Source of the DNA: OPU3-GD-OMZ sp001901525 | GTDB lineage: Bacteria; Pseudomonadota; Gammaproteobacteria; Methylococcales; Methylomonadaceae | Direction of reading: 5' to 3' | Assembly (NCBI GenBank): GCA_963981505.1 | Contig: CAXCEI010000011.1 | Span: forward strand, 1-42,262 | DNA length: 42,262 nucleotides | Shown: piece after piece, positions 26,249-33,361 of the stretch | How positions within the stretch are numbered: position 1 is the first letter of the stretch | Layout of the letters: the number at the start of each line of letters is the position of its first letter | Notes under the pieces: model-generated | The model's database searches: none | What the model was told of the DNA's origin: nothing | What the model saw: only the letters and a program-made list of their open reading frames with translations | Position numbers and translations under genes: made by a program

Positions 26249-28657
26249 TTAAACATCTAAATTAGTAACATCTAGCGCATTTTTAACAATAAAATCTCGC
26301 CTTGGTTCAACGACATCACCCATTAAGGTAGTAAAAACTTCATCTGCAGCCACCGCATCTTCTATCGTTACTTTTAGTAGTCGTCTCGAGGCCGTATCCA
26401 TGGTTGTTTCCCAAAGTTGATCAGGATTCATTTCACCCAGACCTTTATAACGTTGAATTTGCTGTCCTTTTTTAACTTCTCTCATCATCCAATCAAAAGC
26501 TTCTTGGAAATTAGTCACATTATGTCGCTTATCTCCTATTTGAATTACTGACTCATGACTAAAAAGACTAACCGTACTTTCAACATACTGTGCAATACAA
26601 TAATAATCCTGACTATGAAAAAATTCCGAAGGTACGATAAACGTTTTCGTTACACCGTGTAATTTTTTTTCTACCGTAAGACTAAAGTCATTTTCAGTAT
26701 GTTTAGTCGTAATTTTAAATAATGACGTTGAAGGCAATTCATTTAAATTTTGTTGTAACTTCCTTGCCCACGCTTCCAAGTTTTCTAGTACTTGCTGCTT
26801 TCGGTTTAGCGGTGATTCCAACATTAATTGTTTTAAAAATTGTTCATCAAACCGACGCGATGATTTATTAACTACCGCCTGAGCCTGGCTAAATTGATTG
26901 GCTAATATTTCTAAGCCTTGTCCCTGTATAGGCGGGGTATCTTCATTAATAATTAATTTTGCTTTATCTAAGGCTAATTGAATTAAATAGTTATCTAAAC
27001 CAGAATCATCTTTTACATAATGTACTTGCTTACCTTTCTTAATTTTATAAAGCGGTGGCTGAGCAATATAAATATACCCCCGCTCGATTAGTTCCGGCAT
27101 TTGACGATAAAAAAAAGTGAGTAATAACGTCCTAATATGAGAACCATCAACATCAGCATCGGTCATTATAATAATACGATGATAACGTACCTTATCTGGA
27201 TCAAATTCTTCTTTACCTATTCCACACCCTAACGCTGTTATTAACGTACCGACTTCTTCGGAAGAAATCATTTTGTCAAAACGCGCTTTTTCTACATTCA
27301 GAATTTTACCTTTTAAGGGTAAAATAGCTTGTGTTCGCCGATCGCGTCCCTGTTTTGCAGACCCACCCGCAGAGTCCCCTTCCACAATAAATATTTCTGA
27401 ATTTTCTGGGTTTTTTTCCTGGCAATCCGCTAATTTTCCTGGCAACCCTGCAATATCTAACGCTGTTTTTCGTCGCGTCATTTCTCGCGCTTTTCTCGCT
27501 GCATCCCTTGCTCGTGCAGCATCAATAATTTTATTAGCTACAATTTTACCCTTTTGCGGGTTTTCTAATAAAAATTCCTGCAATTTTTCATTCATAGTCG
27601 ATTCTACAATCGGCCTTACTTCAGAAGAAACTAATTTATCTTTTGTTTGTGATGAAAACTTAGGATCTGGAACTTTTACTGATAAAACGGCGGTTAACCC
27701 TTCACGGGCATCATCTCCGGTCATTATAATTTTTTGTTTTTTTGCTAACCCCTGTGTTTCTATGTATTGATTTAACGTTCGTGTTAGCGCGCCCCGAAAA
27801 CCTGCTAAATGACTACCCCCATCACGTTGCGGAATATTATTGGTATAACAAAAAATATTTTCTTGGTAAGAATCATTCCACTGCATAGCCACTTCAACAA
27901 CAACGTCATCCTTTTCAATATTAAAATAAAAAACACCTTCAAATAATTCTTGTTTGTTTTTATTTAAATGTTCAACAAAAGCACGAATACCGCCTTCGAA
28001 TTCAAAAATATCTTTTTTTGCAAAACGCTCATCAATTAAACAAATTCTAACGCCTGAATTCAAAAAAGATAATTCACGTAAACGTTTTGCCAAAATATCA
28101 TAATGAAAATTTATATCTGAAAAAGTATCAGCACTTGGCATAAACGTTATTTGCGTACCGGTGGTATTACTTTCACTAACCGCTGCAATATCGCCCTGAG
28201 GCTCTCCTTTTTTATACGTTTGCACATAACAATGCCCACCTCGGTTAATCTCTAAAATTAATTTTTCAGAAAGAGCATTAACAACAGACACCCCAACACC
28301 ATGTAAACCACCGGAAACTTTATAAGAATTATCATCAAACTTTCCGCCCGCATGTAACACCGTCATAATGACTTCAGCTGCTGAACATTTTTCTTCTTCA
28401 TGATAATCAACCGGTATTCCACGACCATCATCTGAAACCGTAATTGAATTGTCTGCATGAATAACAACACGTACTTCACTACAAAAACCCGCTAACGCCT
28501 CATCAATTGAATTATCCACCACCTCAAAAACCATATGATGCAAACCGGTCCCATCATCAGTGTCACCAATATACATACCTGGTCTTTTCCTGACCGCATC
28601 CAATCCTTTTAATACTTGAATATTTGAACTGTCGTATTGTTCGTTACCGCTCATCAT
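26249..28657 (-). CDS. gyrB: DNA gyrase subunit B
   Basis: ATPase subunit of the enzyme that introduces negative supercoils. The GHKL ATPase domain shows LEGLDAVRKRPGMYIGD-like sequence at 17-33, EVVDNSIDEALAG and GLHGVGVSVVNALS. The TOPRIM domain begins with EGDSAGGSAKQGRDR near residue 425, with DADVDGSHI later. The C-terminus QRYKGLGEMNPDQLWETTM is canonical. At 802 aa it is standard. Two adjacent ATGs are possible; AAAAGG lies upstream. The 41-nt gap to recF holds a parS site. Confidence 0.98.
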   Translation of the reverse strand: MMSGNEQYDSSNIQVLKGLDAVRKRPGMYIGDTDDGTGLHHMVFEVVDNSIDEALAGFCSEVRVVIHADNSITVSDDGRGIPVDYHEEEKCSAAEVIMTVLHAGGKFDDNSYKVSGGLHGVGVSVVNALSEKLILEINRGGHCYVQTYKKGEPQGDIAAVSESNTTGTQITFMPSADTFSDINFHYDILAKRLRELSFLNSGVRICLIDERFAKKDIFEFEGGIRAFVEHLNKNKQELFEGVFYFNIEKDDVVVEVAMQWNDSYQENIFCYTNNIPQRDGGSHLAGFRGALTRTLNQYIETQGLAKKQKIIMTGDDAREGLTAVLSVKVPDPKFSSQTKDKLVSSEVRPIVESTMNEKLQEFLLENPQKGKIVANKIIDAARARDAARKAREMTRRKTALDIAGLPGKLADCQEKNPENSEIFIVEGDSAGGSAKQGRDRRTQAILPLKGKILNVEKARFDKMISSEEVGTLITALGCGIGKEEFDPDKVRYHRIIIMTDADVDGSHIRTLLLTFFYRQMPELIERGYIYIAQPPLYKIKKGKQVHYVKDDSGLDNYLIQLALDKAKLIINEDTPPIQGQGLEILANQFSQAQAVVNKSSRRFDEQFLKQLMLESPLNRKQQVLENLEAWARKLQQNLNELPSTSLFKITTKHTENDFSLTVEKKLHGVTKTFIVPSEFFHSQDYYCIAQYVESTVSLFSHESVIQIGDKRHNVTNFQEAFDWMMREVKKGQQIQRYKGLGEMNPDQLWETTMDTASRRLLKVTIEDAVAADEVFTTLMGDVVEPRRDFIVKNALDVTNLDV

Positions 28658-28681
28658 CTTGCCTTTTACTGTTAATTTATA

Positions 28682-28697
28682 TGTTCCACGTGAAACA
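28682..28697. promoter_or_regulatory. parS: parS centromere site 1 (gyrB/recF gap)
   Basis: TGTTCCACGTGAAACA matches the 16-bp ParB-binding consensus (TGTTNCACGTGAAACA). It lies in the 41-bp gap between recF and gyrB, about 3.8 kb from the putative origin. The window's own ParB is the expected ligand. Confidence 0.93.
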
Positions 28698-28698
28698 A

Positions 28699-29775
28699 TT
28701 ATTCTTCTGTGACGACCCCATGTTCCACGTGGAACATTTTATGATCACCTACCGTTGGACCTTTTACAAAGCTGTCTTTATTTGTTGCTGTTAAAAAAAC
28801 CTGAACTTTCATTTCATCTAAACACCTAAAGACTTTTTCTTTACTGTGATTATCTAATTCCGCCGTTAAGTCATCTACCAAAAAACAACCCAACTGGTGT
28901 TCAGCTTGTTGTAACATCGTTATTTGAGCCATACTGAGCGCTAAGACAAGCAACTTTAATTGTCCCCGAGAAACATAGTCTTTAGCTTGTTTTTTTTTAA
29001 CTAGCACGCTGAGGTCGCCGCGATGAGGTCCTTGACCGGTAAAACCATAGCGTAAATCTTTTTCTACCGATTTATACAAAGCTTGTTCGTAGGTTAAAAC
29101 AGAGTCCCATCCTGAGTTAATTTTTATATCTATTTCTGTTGTCCCTAACAACTGCTCGCAGGCCAACAAAAAAAAAGGTTTAAGTTGATGAGTATAGTTG
29201 CAACGATACTCATGGACCATTGTACCGTAATATGCGAGTTCAGGGTTCCATACCCTGACTTGATTCGACAATCTTGTCTTCAATGCGGCATTGCGTTGTG
29301 TAAGTGCTGTTTTAAATCGTCGCCATATCGGTAAAAAATCAGCGTTTAAATTAAAAACACCCCAATCAATAAACTCACGTCTTATTTGTGGTCCTGCATC
29401 TAAAATACGGTAACTTTTTGGATGAATAATTTGCAAAGGAAAACCATACGCTATCGTTGCTTTTGATTTAACCGTTTGTTGGTCTAGTCGTGTAATTAAC
29501 TGCTGATGATTATATTGAATACCAATGGTTGTGTTCTTTTTTCCTACTTGACAAATATTGCCTGAAACAACAAATTCTTTAGCATTAAAATTAATGACTT
29601 TAGATAAATTAGCGGTGCGAAAAGATCGGGCACGACCTACTAGAAAAATTGATTCTAATAATGCGCTTTTTCCACTTCCATTCAAGCCATGGATGAAATT
29701 AAATCTGGGCGCAGGTTCTAAACGCGCGTATTCAATATTCCTGACGTTAAAAACATCAAGTTTTGACAACCCCAT
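28699..29775 (-). CDS. recF: DNA replication and repair protein RecF
   Basis: ABC/SMC-like ATPase that helps load RecA at gaps. Walker A GLNGSGKS is at residues 30-37, the signature region VSRGQLKLLVLALSMAQ near 275-291, and Walker B CFLVDDLTAELD near 303-314. At 358 aa it is the usual length. It follows dnaN after 9 nt. The last dozen codons are unusual: the reverse reading of a perfect parS encodes FHVEH just before the C-terminus VVTEE, so the end of the protein doubles as a partition site. Confidence 0.96.
   Translation of the reverse strand: MGLSKLDVFNVRNIEYARLEPAPRFNFIHGLNGSGKSALLESIFLVGRARSFRTANLSKVINFNAKEFVVSGNICQVGKKNTTIGIQYNHQQLITRLDQQTVKSKATIAYGFPLQIIHPKSYRILDAGPQIRREFIDWGVFNLNADFLPIWRRFKTALTQRNAALKTRLSNQVRVWNPELAYYGTMVHEYRCNYTHQLKPFFLLACEQLLGTTEIDIKINSGWDSVLTYEQALYKSVEKDLRYGFTGQGPHRGDLSVLVKKKQAKDYVSRGQLKLLVLALSMAQITMLQQAEHQLGCFLVDDLTAELDNHSKEKVFRCLDEMKVQVFLTATNKDSFVKGPTVGDHKMFHVEHGVVTEE
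28721..28736. promoter_or_regulatory. parS: parS centromere site 2, inside the recF 3' end
   Basis: TGTTCCACGTGGAACA is a perfect 16-bp palindrome of the parS class. It lies wholly within recF codons, starting 20 bp after the recF stop triplet, and its start is 39 bp from that of parS site 1. Confidence 0.93.
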
Positions 29776-29784
29776 CGTGAACGA

Positions 29785-30885
29785 CTACAGACGCATCGGC
29801 ATAACAATATACTGATAACTAGCATCAATAGGGTCTTCAATAACACAAGCACTCATATTGCTCGATAAAGAAACATGAATAACATCTGATTCTAAATTTG
29901 AAACTGCATCTAATAAATATTGCGCATTAAATGCAATGACAAACGCTTCTCCAGAATAATCAATGGGTACATTTTCTTCCGCTTCCTCATGATCTGGGTT
30001 ATACGCAGCTACTTTTAAATTAGAATCACTAAAATTTAACGATACTCCTTTAAATTTCTCGTTAGATAAAATCGATACGCGGGTGAGTGCATCTTTAAAA
30101 TCTTTTCTATTAACCGCAATAACTGATTTAAAGTCTTGTTGGAAAACCTTGCTAAAATCCGGGTATTTTGCATCTATTAATTTAACTGAAAAAGAAAGCC
30201 GTTCAAAATCTAACCGAACATTACTCGTCGCTAATTGTAGCGATAATAATTGGTCTGATTCACTCAACAATCGATTTAATTCAATCACGCCTTTTCTAGG
30301 AATAATAAATGAAGTTTCAATATCTTTCGCTTCGGTCAACGATTCATTAAAAAGTGCTAACCGATGACCATCCGATGCAACTAATTTTAATTGCTGATTA
30401 GTTACCGTAACCAAAATGCCATTTAAATAATATCTTACATCTTGATTAGCCATACAAAACAAAGTTTTGTTCAAAGCTTTATTTAATTGAGAAATGGGCA
30501 GCAACATCGTTGTATGAGCGTTTTTTTCATCAAACTCCGGATAATTAACCGCTTCTAACGTTGTCAAAGAAAAACGACTACGTCCTGAAACAATTTTTAA
30601 TTTTTCATTATCCAATTGAATGTCTATTTGAGACTCGGCCGGTAATAAACGAATAATGTCTAAAATTTTTCGTGCCGGTACAGTAATTTCACTGACTTCA
30701 GAATTGTCAATTGACACTTCTACGATTAATTGAATTTCTAAATCAGAACCCGTTAAGGTTAAAATGCCCGCATTCATCTTGAGCAAAATGTTAGATAAAA
30801 TAGGCATGGTTTGCCTTTTTTCAATAACATTTACAATTTGTTGTAACGGTAAAAGAAAAACTTCGCGATTAATCTTAAATTTCAT
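29785..30885 (-). CDS. dnaN: DNA polymerase III beta sliding clamp
   Basis: Ring-shaped processivity clamp; its 366 residues form three repeated domains. MKFKINREVFLLPLQQIVNVIEKRQTMPILSNILL is the typical N-terminus. The C-terminus ends YQYIVMPMRL, the conserved V-M-P-M-R-L that closes the protein-binding cleft. It sits between dnaA (47 nt upstream) and recF (9 nt downstream). Confidence 0.98.
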   Translation of the reverse strand: MKFKINREVFLLPLQQIVNVIEKRQTMPILSNILLKMNAGILTLTGSDLEIQLIVEVSIDNSEVSEITVPARKILDIIRLLPAESQIDIQLDNEKLKIVSGRSRFSLTTLEAVNYPEFDEKNAHTTMLLPISQLNKALNKTLFCMANQDVRYYLNGILVTVTNQQLKLVASDGHRLALFNESLTEAKDIETSFIIPRKGVIELNRLLSESDQLLSLQLATSNVRLDFERLSFSVKLIDAKYPDFSKVFQQDFKSVIAVNRKDFKDALTRVSILSNEKFKGVSLNFSDSNLKVAAYNPDHEEAEENVPIDYSGEAFVIAFNAQYLLDAVSNLESDVIHVSLSSNMSACVIEDPIDASYQYIVMPMRL

Positions 30886-30932
30886 AGCCCTATTTATTAT
30901 TAATAATATTAAACATCAACGATGCTTTAAAT

Positions 30933-32261
30933 TTAATGCGTTAATATCCGAACTAAACTAGAATAATCCTCTGACATTCTCGAATCCGTTTCTTTTAGCT
31001 CATTTATTTTTTTACACGCATTAATAACAGTTGTGTGATCTCTACCGCCAAAAGATTCACCAATTTCTGGCAAACTATGACTGGTTAATTCCCGTGCTAA
31101 GGTCATTGCTAATTGACGAGGTCGCGTTATTGAACGTGTTCTTTTTTTAGAATGTAAATCAGATACTCTTATTTTAAAATATTCTGCTACTGTTTTTTGA
31201 ATATTATCGATATGCACTAATTTATCTTGGATAGCAATCAAATCATTTAAGACTTCTTTAGTGAATCCGATGGTTATTTCTTTTCCGGTAAAGTGTGCGT
31301 TAGCTATAACACGCCTTAAGGCACCTTCAAGGTCTCTCACATTAGAAGGTATTCTTTTACCAATAAAAAAAGCAACCTCCTGGGGTAAGTCAATTTTAAC
31401 ATTAGCTGCTTTTGACATGAGAATCGCCGCTCTAGTTTCTAAATCAGGTGGATCAATTGATACCGGTAAACCCCAACCAAATCTTGATTTCAATCTATCC
31501 TCTAAACCATTGATTTCTTTAGGAAATTTATCAGAAGTTAGAACAATTTGATGTTTATTTTCTAATAAAGTATTAAAGGTATGAAAAAACTCTTCTTGAG
31601 AACGCTCTTTACCCGCAAAAAACTGAATATCATCTATAAGTAAAACATCAATGTTACGATAAAAATTTTTAAATGCAGACATCGTATTGTGTTGTAACGC
31701 TTTAACCATATCTTGAACAAATCGTTCAGAATGAAGGTAAATAATTTTCGCATTAGGATTATTAACTAATACATTATTACCAATAGCATGCATCAAATGT
31801 GTTTTACCGAGTCCTGAACTGCCATAAATTAATAGCGGATTATAAGCCCCACCAATATTTTCAGTCACTTGCGTTGCAGCTGCTTTAGCTAACTGATTAG
31901 ATTTACCAACAATAAAGTTTTGAAAATTAAATTGTTTATTTAAATTACTTGGAACTGAATGTTTTAAGGGATTTTTTTTAGCAACAGGTCTATTTAAACC
32001 TGACTTACGTTTAATTTGATGTTGCTTAGAACCTATTTCTATTTGAACCTTTGTTAACTCTGTTTTTAATTCAACAACAATCTCTTGGATCCTAGGTAGA
32101 TAGTGTTCATGAACCCACTCGAGCACAAAATGATTGGGCGCTAACAAAGTTAAAGTCTCATTTTGTTCAATTGTTTGTAAAGGTCTGATCCAAGTATTGA
32201 ATTCTTTTGAGGGTAATTCGATTTCTAATTTTGATGTGATTTGAGGCCAAATAAGAGACAT
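30933..32261 (-). CDS. dnaA: Chromosomal replication initiator protein DnaA
   Basis: AAA+ initiator that unwinds oriC. Domain I is about residues 1-75, followed by a basic linker. Walker A GSSGLGKT is at 147-154 and Walker B LLIDDIQFF at 207-215. The C-terminal DNA-binding domain ends with the signature GGRDHTTVINACKKI. At 442 aa it is normal. No recognisable Shine-Dalgarno precedes the ATG at 32259-32261, so initiation may be weak, which is plausible for a limiting initiator. An 18-bp palindrome lies in its upstream region. Confidence 0.98.
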   Translation of the reverse strand: MSLIWPQITSKLEIELPSKEFNTWIRPLQTIEQNETLTLLAPNHFVLEWVHEHYLPRIQEIVVELKTELTKVQIEIGSKQHQIKRKSGLNRPVAKKNPLKHSVPSNLNKQFNFQNFIVGKSNQLAKAAATQVTENIGGAYNPLLIYGSSGLGKTHLMHAIGNNVLVNNPNAKIIYLHSERFVQDMVKALQHNTMSAFKNFYRNIDVLLIDDIQFFAGKERSQEEFFHTFNTLLENKHQIVLTSDKFPKEINGLEDRLKSRFGWGLPVSIDPPDLETRAAILMSKAANVKIDLPQEVAFFIGKRIPSNVRDLEGALRRVIANAHFTGKEITIGFTKEVLNDLIAIQDKLVHIDNIQKTVAEYFKIRVSDLHSKKRTRSITRPRQLAMTLARELTSHSLPEIGESFGGRDHTTVINACKKINELKETDSRMSEDYSSLVRILTH

Positions 32262-32298
32262 AAAGGAAATAGATAAAAGTTGTAAAAAAATAATAAAT

Positions 32299-32316
32299 AT
32301 ATCTTTTAAAAGATAT
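32299..32316. repeat. Perfect 18-bp palindrome upstream of dnaA
   Basis: ATATCTTTTAAAAGATAT reads the same on both strands. It lies 38 bp upstream of the dnaA start codon. It could be a regulator site, an mRNA hairpin or part of an unwinding element; nothing in the sequence decides. Confidence 0.6.
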
Positions 32317-32455
32317 TATTATTGTTATTAGTTAAGAGTAAGTCTGTCTATAAATCGATAAAATCCTTATAAAAGAATCATTTAAGAAGATAAAACCTTG
32401 TATTTATCTTCTTTATTACGTGTGGAAATAAAGAGGATAACTTTTTGTTTTAAAG

Positions 32456-32464
32456 TTATCCACA
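32456..32464 (+). promoter_or_regulatory. Consensus DnaA box
   Basis: TTATCCACA, a perfect match to the high-affinity DnaA box, in the middle of the dnaA-rpmH interval. Confidence 0.85.
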
Positions 32465-32558
32465 GTTTAACAAAAGGAAAGAAACAACTTTATTTAATTT
32501 GATGAAATTTTGAATTCATTTTATTTTAGAGCTGAAACGATTACGTATTAAGGTGTTG

Positions 32559-32588
32559 TTGACAGAATTTAAGTAAATGATTTAAAAT
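32559..32588 (+). promoter_or_regulatory. Probable sigma-70 promoter of rpmH-rnpA
   Basis: A perfect -35 TTGACA (32559-32564), an 18-bp spacer and TAAAAT (32583-32588). The expected start is near 32595, giving a leader of about 40 nt with CAGG before the rpmH ATG. Confidence 0.7.
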
Positions 32589-32636
32589 TAAGGGTTTATT
32601 GGTCCATTTCGGATCTTAATTTATCAGGTTATACAA

Positions 32637-32771
32637 ATGAAAAGAACATACCAACCCAGCAAAATTAAAAGAGCACGTACTCATGGTTTTAGATCTCGTA
32701 TGAGTACGCCCGGTGGGCGAAGAGTGATTAATGCACGTAGAGCGAAAGGACGTGCTAGTTTAACCGTGTAA
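32637..32771 (+). CDS. rpmH: 50S ribosomal protein L34
   Basis: A 44-aa basic ribosomal protein beginning MKRTYQPSKIKRARTHGF, continuing RMSTPGGRRVINARRAKGR and ending ASLTV; all are family-diagnostic. It is the first gene to the right of the origin. Its TAA stop is followed with no gap by the TTG start of rnpA, in the same reading frame. Confidence 0.98.
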   Translation: MKRTYQPSKIKRARTHGFRSRMSTPGGRRVINARRAKGRASLTV

Positions 32772-33137
32772 TTGGTTATACAGAAGTTTGATTTTCCCTC
32801 GCGGGTAAGATTAAAAAAGCCAAATCAATTTAAATATGTATTTGATTTACCAGTAAGGTCAACAGATAGATATTTTACGGTGTTAGCAAGGAAAAATAAG
32901 TTAAATTTTTCGCGATTAGGATTGGCAATAGCAAAGAAAAATGTAAAAAAATCTACAGATAGAAATAAAATTAAGCGAATGATTCGTGAAAATTTTAGAA
33001 AAGAACAGCATTTTTTAGGTGCAATTGATTTCGTTGTACTGACTAGATACCAAACAAGTGAGGCAACCATGAAAAAACTGGAAGTTTCACTTGAAAAGCA
33101 TTGGCAAAATTTAAAAATTAAATGCAGTTCTTCTTAA
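32772..33137 (+). CDS. rnpA: Ribonuclease P protein component
   Basis: Protein cofactor of the tRNA 5'-processing ribozyme. The RNR motif DRNKIKRMIRENFR is at residues 63-76, with the N-terminal FPSRVRLKKPNQFKYVF. At 121 aa it is normal. The start is a TTG: the frame is closed directly upstream by the rpmH stop and no ATG or GTG occurs before the conserved N-terminus, so the TTG at 32772 is the only conventional start. There is no good Shine-Dalgarno, so translation probably depends on reinitiation or coupling after rpmH. It overlaps yidD by 16 nt. Confidence 0.95.
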   Translation: MVIQKFDFPSRVRLKKPNQFKYVFDLPVRSTDRYFTVLARKNKLNFSRLGLAIAKKNVKKSTDRNKIKRMIRENFRKEQHFLGAIDFVVLTRYQTSEATMKKLEVSLEKHWQNLKIKCSSS

Positions 33138-33361
33138 TTCAGTTAATTAGATTTTATAAGTATTTTATTAGTCCTTTGTTGGGTAATAATTGTCGTTTTT
33201 ATCCGAGTTGTTCAAGTTATGCACTAGAAGCACTTGAACAACATGGAGTGATAATAGGCCTATTTTTAATAATAAAAAGAATAGTGAAATGTCAACCTTT
33301 TCATAAGGGTGGTATTGATCATGTTCCCAAAAAATTCGGTAGAAAGAATGCAAAATATTAG
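33122..33361 (+). CDS. yidD: Membrane protein insertion efficiency factor YidD
   Basis: A 79-aa amphipathic protein associated with YidC-dependent insertion. The signature NNCRFYPSCSSYALEALEQHG contains the conserved cysteines, followed by GGIDHVP. The first 20 residues (FLIQLIRFYKYFISPLLG) form the conserved amphipathic helix. It overlaps rnpA by 16 nt at its start and yidC by 14 nt at its end, a very compact unit. Confidence 0.95.
   Translation: MQFFLIQLIRFYKYFISPLLGNNCRFYPSCSSYALEALEQHGVIIGLFLIIKRIVKCQPFHKGGIDHVPKKFGRKNAKY

Larger units (their letters stand above)
32262..32636. other. oriC: Probable chromosomal origin of replication (oriC), dnaA-rpmH interval
   Basis: This 375-bp interval contains no gene. 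It is very AT-rich and lies between divergent dnaA and rpmH, the origin position in Pseudomonas and many other bacteria. One perfect DnaA box is present (32456-32464). One-mismatch candidates lie at 32345-32353, 32421-32429 (both minus orientation) and 32629-32637 (plus). A/T-only tracts that could act as the unwinding element occur at 32282-32303 and around 32500-32525. It also holds the rpmH promoter and an 18-bp palindrome. The paucity of perfect boxes keeps the call short of certain. Confidence 0.72.

Noticed and set aside
27273..27770. 165-codon open frame antisense to gyrB
   Set aside because: It lies wholly within the conserved TOPRIM-containing part of gyrB, has no ribosome-binding site, and its composition is what the reverse of gyrB codons gives.
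33309..33347. GTG start for yidC 13 codons upstream
   Set aside because: The ATG at 33348 places the first membrane helix at the N-terminus as in the family and has AGAAAG before it.
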